Positions 43,389 through 52,585 of a DNA stretch of 64,000 nt are shown here, piece after piece. Made by a program: the position numbers and the translations under genes. Position 1 is the first letter of the stretch; each line of letters opens with the position of its first letter. Source of the DNA: an uncultured Pontibacter sp. (GTDB lineage: Bacteria > Bacteroidota > Bacteroidia > Cytophagales > Hymenobacteraceae); contig CANMMP010000005.1 in assembly GCA_947499125.1 (NCBI GenBank), forward strand, positions 282,552 through 346,551. The letters are read 5' to 3'. The notes below the pieces were generated by a model, which was given only the letters and a program-made list of their open reading frames with translations, searched no databases and was not told where the DNA came from.

Positions 43389-43970
43389 GTATAGTTAGTA
43401 AACGCTAGCAAGAGTATCCACGCTCATGCCGAACTATACTTGGGTTTCTTATCGTGTTTGTAGATATTCTGGAATCGTAAAATCATCCCCCTGCCCCCTT
43501 CAAAGGGGGACACTAGCAATGCGTAATTCTACAACTATAGATTTACGTTATCAGAAAAGTCCCCCTTTGAAGGGGGCAGGGGGATGATAACTCAGAACAG
43601 AAAACTATAGATCACAGTTTCTACTTGCTGTTCCGGACATCTGAGCGTGAGTTCCGGACATCCCTGTCCGGAACTCACGCTGCTTCGGACATCCTTGTCC
43701 TCGTTATTCGTAAAACGGGGTTTGAAAGTCCTAGGCAGAAGGCTTACACAGATGTCCGAAAGAGTTATAGTTATCTGACGTCCTTGCTGTGTGTTCTCAC
43801 CAGCAAGGTAAATAGCTGCTGAGTATAGATTATTGGTGAAAACACCTACAATGGCTTGAAAGTGGCGAGACGCCACCCAATGCCTCACACTCGCGGGACA
43901 CGAGCGAGGGCAGAGACGTGTACTGAATAAGTACATGCGGAAATAGCTGATCAAACTATAACCTATAAAA
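43389..43970. repeat. Intergenic island of inverted repeats between purE and clpX
   Basis: About 580 bp without a credible gene. It contains a perfect 30-bp inverted repeat (arms 43482-43511 and 43559-43588, CCCCCTTC/GAAGGGGG type), a 17-bp perfect hairpin at about 43643-43680 (AGCGTGAGTTCCGGACA and its complement), a CCGGACATC iteration, an inverted copy of the 41-bp CTTGCTG repeat (43778-43818) and ACTCGCGGGACACGAGCGAG near 43888. The ORF at 43625-43822 runs through these repeats. Confidence 0.65.
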
Positions 43971-44008
43971 ACAAAGAACCCCGGTAGTTTCCTGCCGGGG
44001 TTCTTTGT
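43971..44008. terminator. Terminator of clpX
   Basis: Perfect 14-bp stem, ACAAAGAACCCCGG (43971-43984) with CCGGGGTTCTTTGT (43995-44008), 10-base loop. It lies 20 bases after the clpX stop on the minus strand. Confidence 0.92.
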
Positions 44009-44027
44009 TGTGTATCTGTAAGTAGAG

Positions 44028-45251
44028 TTATGCCACTTTCAATTTCTTTAAGCTTGATTTTTCAAACTTCTCACGGGCATATTCTCCTGTTATAAGCAGG
44101 TCATGGGTTCCTTCTTCTGATGGCAGATCAAACATAGCGTCTGTCATGATGCCCTCGCAGATAGAACGTAGTCCGCGGGCTCCAAGCTTATACTCAGCAG
44201 CTTTCTCTACAATGTAGTCAAGTGCATTTTCGTCGAAGCTCAGGTTAATGTTTTCCATCTCGAACAGGCGCTTATACTGCTTTACAATAGAGTTCTTAGG
44301 CTCCAGTAAGATCAGGCGCAGTGTTTCTTTGTCAAGTGGGTCAAGATGCGTTAGTACAGGTAAACGACCGATAAGCTCTGGTATCAAACCAAAATTCTTC
44401 AGGTCCTGTGCAGATAAGTAACGCAGGAAGTTTTCGCCTTCTTCGTTGTCGTCCTGCTTCGATTTTGAGAAGCCGATAGGGCGGGTATTCAGACGGTTCT
44501 TGATCAGTCTGTCGATACCAACAAAGGCACCACCGCAAATGAACAGGATATTCTCAGTGTTTACCGTGATCATTTTCTGCTCCGGGTGCTTGCGTCCGCC
44601 TTGTGGTGGCACGTTTACTACAGTACCTTCCAGTAACTTAAGCAAGGCCTGCTGCACACCTTCGCCGCTAACATCGCGGGTTATAGATGGGTTATCGCTC
44701 TTGCGGGCAATCTTATCAATCTCATCAATATAAACAATACCACGCTCAGCAGCTTCTACATTATAGTCTGCGGCCTGCAATAAACGGGTAAGTATACTTT
44801 CAACGTCTTCGCCTACATAACCGGCTTCTGTCAGCACAGTCGCATCGGCAATACAGAAAGGTACCTGCAGGATGCCGGCCATCATGCGTGCCAGGTATGT
44901 TTTACCTGTACCAGTCTCGCCAACCATAATAATGTTCGATTTCTCGATCACTACGTCTTCGCCGTCGCTTTCCTGCATCAGGCGCTTATAGTGGTTGTAC
45001 ACCGCCACCGACATTACTTTCTTTGCGTCATCCTGACCTACCACAAACTGATCGAGATATGTTTTCATCTCGCGTGGCTTCATCAGGTTAAACTTAGGAC
45101 TGCGGCTATTCGCTCTGATCTTGTTTTCTTCGTTCAGAATTTGCTGCGCCTGGCCAATGCACCTGTCGCAGATATGCGCGTTTATACCGGATATCATTAC
45201 CGATACATCTTTCTTGTTTTTGCCGCAAAATGAGCACGTAATCTCAGCCAT
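44028..45251 (-). CDS. clpX: ATP-dependent protease ATPase subunit ClpX
   Basis: A 407-residue AAA+ unfoldase for ClpP. The N-terminal zinc finger is CSFCG...CDRCIG (about residues 6-32), Walker A is GETGTGKT (about 112-119), pore loop GYVGEDV near 148, Walker [13 protein letters not shown] near 175, and the sensor region [18 protein letters not shown] near 310. It is separated from clpP by a 347-base spacer with its own promoter, unlike many bacteria where clpP-clpX are joined; both are on the minus strand downstream of tig. Confidence 0.98.
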   Translation of the reverse strand: MAEITCSFCGKNKKDVSVMISGINAHICDRCIGQAQQILNEENKIRANSRSPKFNLMKPREMKTYLDQFVVGQDDAKKVMSVAVYNHYKRLMQESDGEDVVIEKSNIIMVGETGTGKTYLARMMAGILQVPFCIADATVLTEAGYVGEDVESILTRLLQAADYNVEAAERGIVYIDEIDKIARKSDNPSITRDVSGEGVQQALLKLLEGTVVNVPPQGGRKHPEQKMITVNTENILFICGGAFVGIDRLIKNRLNTRPIGFSKSKQDDNEEGENFLRYLSAQDLKNFGLIPELIGRLPVLTHLDPLDKETLRLILLEPKNSIVKQYKRLFEMENINLSFDENALDYIVEKAAEYKLGARGLRSICEGIMTDAMFDLPSEEGTHDLLITGEYAREKFEKSSLKKLKVA

Positions 45252-45301
45252 AAGTATAAATTGGTCCGGGAATTAATGAGCAGAATGTTTGTTGCTCCAA
45301 A

Positions 45302-45309
45302 CAAAGGTA
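45302..45309 (-). promoter_or_regulatory. -7 element TACCTTTG for clpX
   Basis: CAAAGGTA on the + strand reads TACCTTTG on the minus strand, a full Bacteroidota -7 match 50 bases before the clpX start. The -33 region at the expected distance is only AT-rich. The rest of the 45252-45598 spacer is AT-rich and holds nothing else I recognise apart from the clpP terminator. Confidence 0.55.
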
Positions 45310-45544
45310 CAAAATTGGAAGTTTAATAAAACATAAATTATTTAAGACCACTGTCGTTTAGTACTCCAAAATAGTATAAAAATTAAAGAATTTATATTAC
45401 TCTATTTTTAAGTAAAAGGTTGTATTACAGTGTTTTATAGTTTGTGTATATCCACACATGCCTGTTGATAAATAATTTGATTTTACTTACACTTTCAGCT
45501 AATGTTATACTATAGCTCACGCTATATAGCTGTAGTATACTGAA

Positions 45545-45573
45545 AAACCCACTCCGGGATACGAAGTGGGTTT
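45545..45573 (-). terminator. Terminator of clpP
   Basis: AAACCCACT and AGTGGGTTT pair around an 11-base loop, 26 bases after the clpP stop. CTATAGTT lies between stop codon and hairpin. Confidence 0.85.
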
Positions 45574-45598
45574 ATACTTTATAGTTGATCTATAGTTA

Positions 45599-46300
45599 TT
45601 ACTGCTTCTTACGCACCAATACCTCATCTATCAAACCAAACTCTTTTGCTTCTTCGGCACGCATCCAGTAGTCACGCTCCGAGTTGTCGTAAATATCCTG
45701 GTACGATTTGCCTGAGTGCGAAGCTAAGATCTCGTATAGCTCTTTCTTCAGTTTCAGAATCTCGCGGGCAGTGATCTCGATATCAGTTGCTTGGCCTTGT
45801 GCGCCACCCATCGGCTGGTGGATCATAACGCGTGAGTGAGGAAGCGCAGAACGCTTGTCTTTAGCACCACCAGCCAGCAACACGGCACCCATACTTGCAG
45901 CCAGACCAGTACAGATCGTCGCTACATCAGGGTTTACATATTGCATGGTATCATAAATACCAAGGCCGGCATACACAGAGCCACCCGGTGAGTTAATGTA
46001 TAGCAGGATATCTTTCTTCGCGTCTGCCGACTCCAGGAAAAGGAGCTGCGCTGTGATGATGTTAGCTATAAAATCATCAACCTGGGTACCCAGGAAAATG
46101 ATACGGTCCATGATCAGGCGCGAGAAAACGTCAATCTCACGGAAGTTCGTAGGACGTTCTTCAATTACAGAGCGGGTCATGCTTTCGATATTGTGCATGG
46201 CCTTACCCTCTATGTGATGGATATATTGGTCTACGCCCAGGCCACTCAGGCCCTGGCCTTTTACAGCGAATTTACGGAACTCGTCTTTGTTAAACATCAT
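45599..46300 (-). CDS. clpP: ATP-dependent Clp protease proteolytic subunit
   Basis: A 233-residue serine peptidase forming the Clp proteolytic chamber. The catalytic Ser is in [14 protein letters not shown] (about 126), His in [13 protein letters not shown] (about 151) and Asp near the [11 protein letters not shown] block (about 166-176). The N-terminal extension (about 55 residues before [10 protein letters not shown]) is longer than the E. coli propeptide but usual in Bacteroidota. Downstream of tig on the minus strand with an intervening hairpin. Confidence 0.97.
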   Translation of the reverse strand: MMFNKDEFRKFAVKGQGLSGLGVDQYIHHIEGKAMHNIESMTRSVIEERPTNFREIDVFSRLIMDRIIFLGTQVDDFIANIITAQLLFLESADAKKDILLYINSPGGSVYAGLGIYDTMQYVNPDVATICTGLAASMGAVLLAGGAKDKRSALPHSRVMIHQPMGGAQGQATDIEITAREILKLKKELYEILASHSGKSYQDIYDNSERDYWMRAEEAKEFGLIDEVLVRKKQ

Positions 46301-46330
46301 AGTTGTTTAGGTTACGGTTTTGTCAAAAAT

Positions 46331-46363
46331 AAAAAAGTCCTTTAAAAACTAAAGGACTTTTTT
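46331..46363. terminator. Terminator between tig and clpP
   Basis: AAAAAAGTCCTTTA (46331-46344) pairs perfectly with TAAAGGACTTTTTT (46350-46363), 5-base loop. It follows tig by 30 bases, so clpP has a separate promoter or relies on read-through. Confidence 0.9.
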
Positions 46364-46393
46364 GATAATATACTTATTTATAACGCTCTATAC

Positions 46394-47716
46394 TTAGAAC
46401 GATAAGTTTCTGAAGTCCTCTGCAGAGATGCTTTTCTCTACAACAGTCATTTTCTCTTTTAGTTTGGCAAGCACCTTCTCGGCCAGTAGTTGCTCGTACT
46501 CGTTAATGTAGTTACGGCCATTGTCCTGCTGCAGATACTGCTGCGCATAGTTGTTCATGCTTTCAGCAAGTTCTTCAGGTATCTCAGGCATGTTGAACTG
46601 AGCCATCATCTTCTCCTTCGTGCTGTTCACAACTTCATCGTTGCTTACTTTCAGCTCGTTCTCAGCTACAACCTTGTTCTTGATCATAGACCACTTCAAC
46701 TCCTTGGTGTATTTGTCAAAGTTTTCTTCGATCTGCTCAGTAGTTAAACGGCCTTCGTTTGTAACCTGCAACCAGCGCTTGAAGAACTCAGATGGAATTT
46801 CAACATCTACGTTATCAACCAATGTATCGATAATATTGCGGTTTACAAGGTTATCAGCCTCGCGGTCGTAGTTTTCTTTTATAGTTTCACGGATCTTGGT
46901 GTTAAACTCCTCTTCCGTTTTAACTTCATCCTTACCGAAAAGTTTATCAAACAGCTCCTGGTTCAGCTCAGCTTCTTCAGTACGGTTAATTTTCTCAACA
47001 GTAAACTCAAACTCACCTTTCAGGTCAGCGGTTACATCTTTGCTAAGGCCAGTTACGTGTGCCAGGGCAGCATTGTCGTCGCCGAAAGCCTTACGGATAT
47101 CAAACTTGATAACATCACCTGACTTAACACCTATAAACTGCTTTTTGCCAGCAACTACACGGTTTGTCGGGATCAGTGTTTTAGACTCGAACTCGCCATC
47201 TACCTGCTTCAGGTCGCCATAAATAAAGTCGCCTTCTTCAGATGTTTCCGGGTTGGTGGTTTTACCGAACTGACGCTTGATGTTCTCGTACGCTTCGTCA
47301 ATGGTTTTCTGGTCAAGCTCAATAGCGTAACCATCTACGCTTTTATCCAGCGGAAGGTTAAAATCAGGAAGTAAGCCTACAGCGTAAGTAAATTCAAATT
47401 CTTTCTGGTTATCCCAGTCGATGTTAGCCTGAGTTGGCTCCGGAAGTGGTTCGCCAAGTAGTTTTACATCATTGTCTTTGATATACTTTGATATCTCATC
47501 CTGAAGCAGTTTGTTTATCTGCTCTACCAGGATGCTCTTGCCATACATTTTTTTAACAAGGCCGGCAGGCACTTTACCAGGTCTGAAACCTTTGATCTGG
47601 GCTTTTTTGCTGAACTCTTTTACCTGCTGGTCTACTTTAGAAGCGTAATCTGCTTCTTCCAGTACCACCTTCAGTTGTGCGTTGGTGCTGTCGGTTTGGT
47701 TTAATGTAATATTCAA
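46394..47716 (-). CDS. tig: Trigger factor chaperone
   Basis: A 440-residue ribosome-associated chaperone. The N-terminal ribosome-binding domain contains the signature IKGFRPGKVPAGLVKKMYG (about 38-56), the middle has a degenerate FKBP-like PPIase domain (about 150-240) where typical catalytic residues are poorly kept, as in other Bacteroidota, and the C-terminal helical arms are Glu/Lys-rich. It acts on nascent chains and is placed with clpP and clpX, a widespread order. tRNA-Leu lies 79 bases upstream on the same strand. Confidence 0.93.
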   Translation of the reverse strand: MNITLNQTDSTNAQLKVVLEEADYASKVDQQVKEFSKKAQIKGFRPGKVPAGLVKKMYGKSILVEQINKLLQDEISKYIKDNDVKLLGEPLPEPTQANIDWDNQKEFEFTYAVGLLPDFNLPLDKSVDGYAIELDQKTIDEAYENIKRQFGKTTNPETSEEGDFIYGDLKQVDGEFESKTLIPTNRVVAGKKQFIGVKSGDVIKFDIRKAFGDDNAALAHVTGLSKDVTADLKGEFEFTVEKINRTEEAELNQELFDKLFGKDEVKTEEEFNTKIRETIKENYDREADNLVNRNIIDTLVDNVDVEIPSEFFKRWLQVTNEGRLTTEQIEENFDKYTKELKWSMIKNKVVAENELKVSNDEVVNSTKEKMMAQFNMPEIPEELAESMNNYAQQYLQQDNGRNYINEYEQLLAEKVLAKLKEKMTVVEKSISAEDFRNLSF

Positions 47717-47754
47717 GGCTATAAAATTTTAATTTGGTACATCCTGTAATAACA

Positions 47755-47782
47755 AACCCCCAACATGGGCTGTTGAGGGTTC
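47755..47782 (-). terminator. Probable terminator of tRNA-Leu
   Basis: Minus strand: AACCCTCAACA pairs with TGTTGGGGGTT (one mismatch) around GCCCA, followed by TGTTATTA. It lies 13 bases after the tRNA 3' end. Confidence 0.7.
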
Positions 47783-47794
47783 ATTGTTTTTGTG

Positions 47795-47876
47795 TGCGGA
47801 TGGAGGGACTCGAACCCCCATGCCTCGCAGCGCTAGATCCTAAGTCTAGTGCGTCTACCAATTTCGCCACATCCGC
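47795..47876 (-). tRNA. tRNA-Leu (anticodon UAG)
   Basis: 82 bases on the minus strand. Acceptor stem GCGGATG pairs with CATCCGC plus discriminator A; D-loop AAATTGGTAGACGC; anticodon stem CTAGA/TCTAG with loop CTTAGGA giving anticodon UAG; long class II variable arm GCGCTGCGAGGCAT; T-loop GGTTCGAGTCC. No CCA is encoded. It reads CUN leucine codons. Confidence 0.95.
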
Positions 47877-48001
47877 ATAATGTGTGCTTGTTTGTAATGA
47901 TGGTGCAAATTTACGACCCAGAATTTTAAATGCAATAGCTCGCTCAAAAAAAAGTAAATATTTTTTTAGATGTATAGTTACCGGCCTTTTGGGGCAACGC
48001 A

Positions 48002-48031
48002 TTGCAAGCAGCGTTTTATACTGTATATTTG
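48002..48031 (+). promoter_or_regulatory. Promoter of the relA/spoT operon
   Basis: TTG (48002-48004) and TATATTTG (48024-48031) with an exact 19-base spacer, the Bacteroidota housekeeping consensus, 99 bases before the start codon. Confidence 0.7.
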
Positions 48032-48130
48032 AAACTTAGTAAGGCTGCCATTGTTTTATACTATAAGCTAAAGTGCTGGCAACCTGCTCTGTGGCTGTCC
48101 GCCTTTTTTTTTGATACCCTACATTAAATC

Positions 48131-50317
48131 ATGATCGATCCGGAAGCAGAACGCAAAGAGATCTTACGACTATACAGAAGATTACTTCGGCACGCGAAAC
48201 CTTTTTTAAAGGATAATGATGCCAAGATCATTAAAAAAGCCTTCAATGCATCGGTGGAGGCGCATAAAGATATGCGTCGCAAATCCGGTGAGCCTTATAT
48301 CTATCACCCGATAGCGGTAGCCCAGATAGCGGTAGAAGAAATTGGCCTGGGTACAACGTCTATAGTTGCCGCCCTGCTGCACGACGTGGTGGAAGACACC
48401 GCCATGGAGGTAGAAGACATTGAGCGTGACTTTGGTCCAAGTGTTGCGCGCATCATCGAAGGCCTTACTAAAATATCAGGTGTATTCGATTACGGCAGCT
48501 CGCAGCAAGCTGAGAACTTCCGTAAAATGCTGCTTACCCTCAGCGACGACGTACGGGTTATACTTATAAAGCTGGCCGACCGCCTGCACAACATGCGTAC
48601 CCTGGACAGCATGCCACGCCACAAGCAGCTGAAAATTGCTTCCGAAACCATGTACCTGTATGCACCGCTGGCACATCGCCTGGGGTTGTACGCTATCAAA
48701 TCGGAGCTCGAAGATCTATACCTGAAGTATACCGACACCGCTACTTATAAGGATATATCAAACAAGATACGCCAGACACGTAGCGCCCGTAACAAGTTTA
48801 TAAAAGACTTTATCCACCCGATAGAGGAGGAACTGACCAAGCACGGCTTTAAATTTAACATTAAGGGCAGGCCAAAATCTATTTACTCTATCCTTAAAAA
48901 GATAAAGAAACAGAACATTACGTTTGAGGAAGTATACGACCTGTTTGCGATACGCATTACACTGGATGTGCCCGTTGAAAATGAAAAGGCAGCCTGCTGG
49001 CAGGTATACTCTATAATTACCGATTTTTACCAGCCAAACCCCGACCGCCTGCGCGACTGGGTGAACACTCCAAAGGCAAACGGCTACGAATCGTTGCACA
49101 CTACCGTGATGAGTAAATCAGGGCAGTGGGTGGAAGTGCAGATACGCACCGAGCGTATGGATGAGATTGCTGAGAAGGGCTATGCTGCCCACTGGAAGTA
49201 TAAAGATGGTCCGTCGTCAGAATCTGGTTTGGAGCAATGGATAAATAAGGTGCGCGATATGCTGGAAAATAATACCGGCAACGCACTTGAGTTTATGGAT
49301 GAGTTCCGCAAAAACCTTTTCGTGGAAGAGGTGTTTGTATTTACGCCAAAAGGAGAACTGATCATACTTCCGGACAAGGCCACCGCCCTCGATTTTGCTT
49401 TTGAGATACATAGCCAGATCGGTTTGCAATGCCTTGGCGCTAAAGTAAACCAGAAACTGGTGCCGCTAAGTTACAGGTTGTATAACGGCGACCAGGTAGA
49501 GATACTGACATCGCATAAACAAAAGCCAAACGAAGAGTGGCTGAACTATGCGGTTACATCCAAAGCCAGGTCGAGAATAAAAGAAGCGCTGCGCGAAGAA
49601 CGTAAAGTTAGAACCGAACAAGGGAGGATATTGCTCGAGAAAAGGCTGGCACAACTTAAAATGCCCGGCACGCAGGGTAATATAAATAAGCTGCTTGCTT
49701 TCTATAATGTGCCTTCGGTGCAGGATATGTATTATAAGTTAGCCATTGGGCATATCGACCCGAAAAACATAAAAGAGGTCATTTTTTCAGCTACTTCCGA
49801 GAAAGGCAACTCTACCCTGGACCCGAAAAGCTTTGATCGCGAAGTGCAGAAGATACGAGGCGTTAACTCGGATATGCTCGTGATAGGGGAGAACACCTCT
49901 AACATGGACTATACTATTGCCAATTGCTGCAACCCGATACCAGGCGATGATGTGTTTGGCTTTGAGACCGGCGATGAAGATATAGAGATACACCGTACCA
50001 ACTGTAAGCGCGCCATCGAACTGATGTCGAACTATGGCCACCGTATAGTGCGTGCCAAATGGACGGACCAGAAAGAACTGGCTTTCCTGGCGGGTATCCG
50101 GATAAAAGGTACCGACAGGGTGGGTTTGGTGAACGACCTGACCCGCATTATATCAAACAGTTTAAGAGTAAACATGCGTTCTATCACCATAGACTCGCAT
50201 GACGGCATTTTTGAAGGAAATATTATGGTGTTCGTAAACGATACCGGGCACCTTGATAAACTGATCCAGCGCATGAGCAAAGTAAACGGTATACTTACCG
50301 TTGAACGCTTTGACTAA
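48131..50317 (+). CDS. relA: Bifunctional (p)ppGpp synthetase/hydrolase (RelA/SpoT homologue)
   Basis: A 728-residue long Rsh enzyme that makes and degrades (p)ppGpp. The HD hydrolase domain contains HPIAVAQIAVEEIG and the HDVVEDT motif (about 85-91); the synthetase domain has GRPKSIYSILKKIKK (about 239-253) and the conserved NGYESLHTTV (about 316-325); TGS follows at EVFVFTPKGELIILPDKA (about 400), a helical region, a zinc-finger-like NCCNPIPGD and a C-terminal ACT domain. Both active sites look intact. It heads a unit with fur, a STAS gene and purA (gaps of 25 bases or less or overlap). Confidence 0.96.
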   Translation: MIDPEAERKEILRLYRRLLRHAKPFLKDNDAKIIKKAFNASVEAHKDMRRKSGEPYIYHPIAVAQIAVEEIGLGTTSIVAALLHDVVEDTAMEVEDIERDFGPSVARIIEGLTKISGVFDYGSSQQAENFRKMLLTLSDDVRVILIKLADRLHNMRTLDSMPRHKQLKIASETMYLYAPLAHRLGLYAIKSELEDLYLKYTDTATYKDISNKIRQTRSARNKFIKDFIHPIEEELTKHGFKFNIKGRPKSIYSILKKIKKQNITFEEVYDLFAIRITLDVPVENEKAACWQVYSIITDFYQPNPDRLRDWVNTPKANGYESLHTTVMSKSGQWVEVQIRTERMDEIAEKGYAAHWKYKDGPSSESGLEQWINKVRDMLENNTGNALEFMDEFRKNLFVEEVFVFTPKGELIILPDKATALDFAFEIHSQIGLQCLGAKVNQKLVPLSYRLYNGDQVEILTSHKQKPNEEWLNYAVTSKARSRIKEALREERKVRTEQGRILLEKRLAQLKMPGTQGNINKLLAFYNVPSVQDMYYKLAIGHIDPKNIKEVIFSATSEKGNSTLDPKSFDREVQKIRGVNSDMLVIGENTSNMDYTIANCCNPIPGDDVFGFETGDEDIEIHRTNCKRAIELMSNYGHRIVRAKWTDQKELAFLAGIRIKGTDRVGLVNDLTRIISNSLRVNMRSITIDSHDGIFEGNIMVFVNDTGHLDKLIQRMSKVNGILTVERFD

Positions 50318-50342
50318 GCACCGGAGCAAACTATAAAACGAC

Positions 50343-50837
50343 ATGGCATTAAACGTTGCAAAATTTGAAGAGGTAAAGAAGATTTTTACCGCTTACCTGG
50401 AAAGTAAAGGACTGCGTAAAACACCGGAGCGCTATGCTATCCTGGAAGAGATATATTCCCGCGACGGACATTTTGATGTAGAATCGCTTTACATCAGCAT
50501 GAAAAATAAGAACTACCGCGTAAGCCGGGCAACAGTATACAACACCCTGGACCTGCTGGTAGAGAACGACCTGGTAAGCAAGCACCAGTTTGGCCGCAAC
50601 CTGGCCCAATACGAAAAATCGTATGGTTACCGCCAGCACGACCACGTGATCTGTACGGAATGCCATAAAGTGGTGGAGTTTTGTGACCCGAGGGTGCATC
50701 AGATACAAACCATGGTGGGCGAACTATTAAATTTTCATATCTTGCACCATTCTTTAAACCTATATGGAATATGCGGCGATTGCCGCGCCCAAAAAGCGAC
50801 TGAAGAGCAGAAAAATGAAGTACCAGGCAGAGCTTAA
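50343..50837 (+). CDS. fur: Fur-family metal-responsive repressor
   Basis: A 164-residue winged-helix metalloregulator. DNA-binding region: [20 protein letters not shown] and [14 protein letters not shown] (about 57-70); metal/dimer region: [15 protein letters not shown] with CxxC (about 98-101) and CGDC (about 142-145), the structural zinc site. Iron is the likeliest signal but Zur or PerR roles cannot be excluded. It lies 26 bases after relA/spoT and overlaps the following STAS gene by 23 bases, so iron or stress control and ppGpp metabolism share a transcript. Confidence 0.9.
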   Translation: MALNVAKFEEVKKIFTAYLESKGLRKTPERYAILEEIYSRDGHFDVESLYISMKNKNYRVSRATVYNTLDLLVENDLVSKHQFGRNLAQYEKSYGYRQHDHVICTECHKVVEFCDPRVHQIQTMVGELLNFHILHHSLNLYGICGDCRAQKATEEQKNEVPGRA

Positions 50838-51165
50838 GGATAATTTGCTATTTGTGCGGCTGGAAGGCGACCTGATCGCCGGGACAGATTCGCAGCAAAT
50901 GATCGAGGCTGTGGACGAACTCCAGGCTGGTAAAATTGTGCTCTGTGCTGTAGACCTTTCCAATGTCCGGTTTATGGATAGCAGCGGCATGGGCGTGCTC
51001 GTTTCGTTGTTAACAAAATTCAGGAACAGAGGTGGTGAGCTTGTACTCATCAAACCATCCGACCATATCCGCAAGCTGCTGATCGTTACGAAGCTGAATG
51101 CCATCTTTACCATAGCTGAGAACGACGAATACGCAGCCCAATTCTTAAATGAATCAATTTACTAA
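50815..51165 (+). CDS. STAS-domain anti-sigma-factor antagonist-like protein
   Basis: A 116-residue single STAS domain, starting at ATG 50815 inside the end of fur. The phosphorylation loop [13 protein letters not shown] contains the usual Ser (about 56) for control by an anti-sigma kinase, as in SpoIIAA/RsbV. No serine kinase or phosphatase is adjacent. An upstream in-frame ATG (50764) would extend it inside fur but is less likely. It joins the relA/spoT-fur-purA group, suggesting a stress-response link by context only. Confidence 0.88.
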   Translation: MKYQAELKDNLLFVRLEGDLIAGTDSQQMIEAVDELQAGKIVLCAVDLSNVRFMDSSGMGVLVSLLTKFRNRGGELVLIKPSDHIRKLLIVTKLNAIFTIAENDEYAAQFLNESIY

Positions 51166-51172
51166 CACTTAA

Positions 51173-52453
51173 ATGGCAGTTGATATATTATTAGGTTTAC
51201 AGTGGGGCGATGAGGGCAAAGGCAAGATCGTTGACGTACTGGCACCTACCTATGACATTGTAGCCCGTTTCCAGGGTGGTCCGAATGCCGGGCACACATT
51301 AGAGTTTGAAGGCACCAAGCACGTGCTGCACCAAATCCCATCCGGTATTTTCCATCCGCATATTCAGAACATTATTGGCAACGGCGTTGTGCTGGACCCG
51401 ATCGTGTTTAAAATAGAGATGCAGAAGCTGACCGACCGTGGCGTTGATGCTGCCCAAAACCTGTTTATCTCTAAAAAAGCGGCTCTTATACTTCCATCGC
51501 ATAAAGTGCTGGACAGGGTTTCGGAAGAAGCACTGGGCAGCGGAAAGATCGGCTCTACGCTTAAAGGTATAGGCCCGACTTACCAGGATAAAATTGGCCG
51601 TGTAGGATTACGTGTTGGCGATATTCTGGCTCCTGATTTCAAAGACCGCTATAATAAACTGCTGACCCGCCACCGCAAAATGGTAGAGTTCTATGGCCAG
51701 ACCTTAGATATAAGTGAGCAGGAACAGGCGTTTTTTGATGCCGTAGATTACCTGCGTACGCTAAAGCTTGCCGATACCGAATACCTGATAAACCACGCCC
51801 TGAGTAACGGAAAACGAGTGCTTGCCGAAGGCGCACAAGGCTCTTTGCTGGACGTTGATTTCGGTACTTACCCGTTTGTGACATCGTCTACTACTATGGT
51901 GGCAGGCGCCTGCACTGGTTTAGGAGTTGCTCCAAAGTATATCGGCGAAGTATACGGTATTTTTAAAGCCTACTGTACACGTGTAGGAAGCGGCCCATTC
52001 CCGACAGAGCTTAACAACGAAGTTGGCGAAGAGATCCGCAAAGCAGGACGGGAGTTTGGTGCTACCACTGGTCGTCCGCGCCGTTGTGGCTGGGTTGATC
52101 TGCCTACGCTGAAGTATAGCATTATGCTGAATGGCGTTACGCAACTGAACATGATGAAAGCCGACGTACTGACTGATTTTGATACGATAAAAGTATGCAC
52201 GCACTATAAACTGCCTTCCGGCGAAATTACCGACCAGGTTCCTCACTCCCTGGACGAAGAGCTGGAACCGGTTTACGAAGAGCTGGCAGGCTGGAGAGTT
52301 GACCTGAACAAGATCGACAATATCGAAGATCTGCCGGTGGCATTTACAGATTACCTGGCTTTCGTAGAAAAGCATTTACAGGTGCCTATTACCATCGTTT
52401 CTGTTGGTCCGGATCGTAAGAGCACGCTTAAAAGAGAAGGCGTAGCCATATAA
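51173..52453 (+). CDS. purA: Adenylosuccinate synthetase
   Basis: A 426-residue enzyme converting IMP to adenylosuccinate with GTP and aspartate. The N-terminal QWGDEGKGKIVD (catalytic Asp about 13), NAGHTLEFEG with the catalytic His about 41, GSTLKGIGPTY, and the C-terminal GWRVDLN and DYLAFVEKHLQVPI blocks are diagnostic. It starts seven bases after the STAS gene. ppGpp is a known inhibitor of PurA, so the shared unit with relA/spoT is thematically coherent. Terminator follows. Confidence 0.98.
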   Translation: MAVDILLGLQWGDEGKGKIVDVLAPTYDIVARFQGGPNAGHTLEFEGTKHVLHQIPSGIFHPHIQNIIGNGVVLDPIVFKIEMQKLTDRGVDAAQNLFISKKAALILPSHKVLDRVSEEALGSGKIGSTLKGIGPTYQDKIGRVGLRVGDILAPDFKDRYNKLLTRHRKMVEFYGQTLDISEQEQAFFDAVDYLRTLKLADTEYLINHALSNGKRVLAEGAQGSLLDVDFGTYPFVTSSTTMVAGACTGLGVAPKYIGEVYGIFKAYCTRVGSGPFPTELNNEVGEEIRKAGREFGATTGRPRRCGWVDLPTLKYSIMLNGVTQLNMMKADVLTDFDTIKVCTHYKLPSGEITDQVPHSLDEELEPVYEELAGWRVDLNKIDNIEDLPVAFTDYLAFVEKHLQVPITIVSVGPDRKSTLKREGVAI

Positions 52454-52477
52454 AGAACTATACTTTAATTATAGTTT

Positions 52478-52515
52478 AAACCTCCCGGTAAGTACAGCTT
52501 ATCGGGAGGTTTTTG
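52478..52515 (+). terminator. Terminator of purA operon
   Basis: AAACCTCCCG and CGGGAGGTTT pair with an additional inner stem, followed by TTTT, 25 bases after the purA stop. A CTATACTTTAATTATAG-type palindrome lies between. Confidence 0.9.
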
Positions 52516-52531
52516 TTTGCTGTAAAAACAC

Positions 52532-52564
52532 AAAACCCCGTCACTCTACAAGAGCGACGGGGTT
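52532..52564. terminator. Terminator of clpB
   Basis: AACCCCGTC and GACGGGGTT pair with inner CTC/GAG around TACAA. It lies 22 bases after the clpB stop on the minus strand. Confidence 0.88.
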
Positions 52565-52585
52565 ATAGCTAAACTTATAGTTTAC

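Noticed and set aside
43625..43822. 65-codon ORF between purE and clpX
   Set aside because: Composed of hairpin repeats (CGGACATC and CTTGCTG families).
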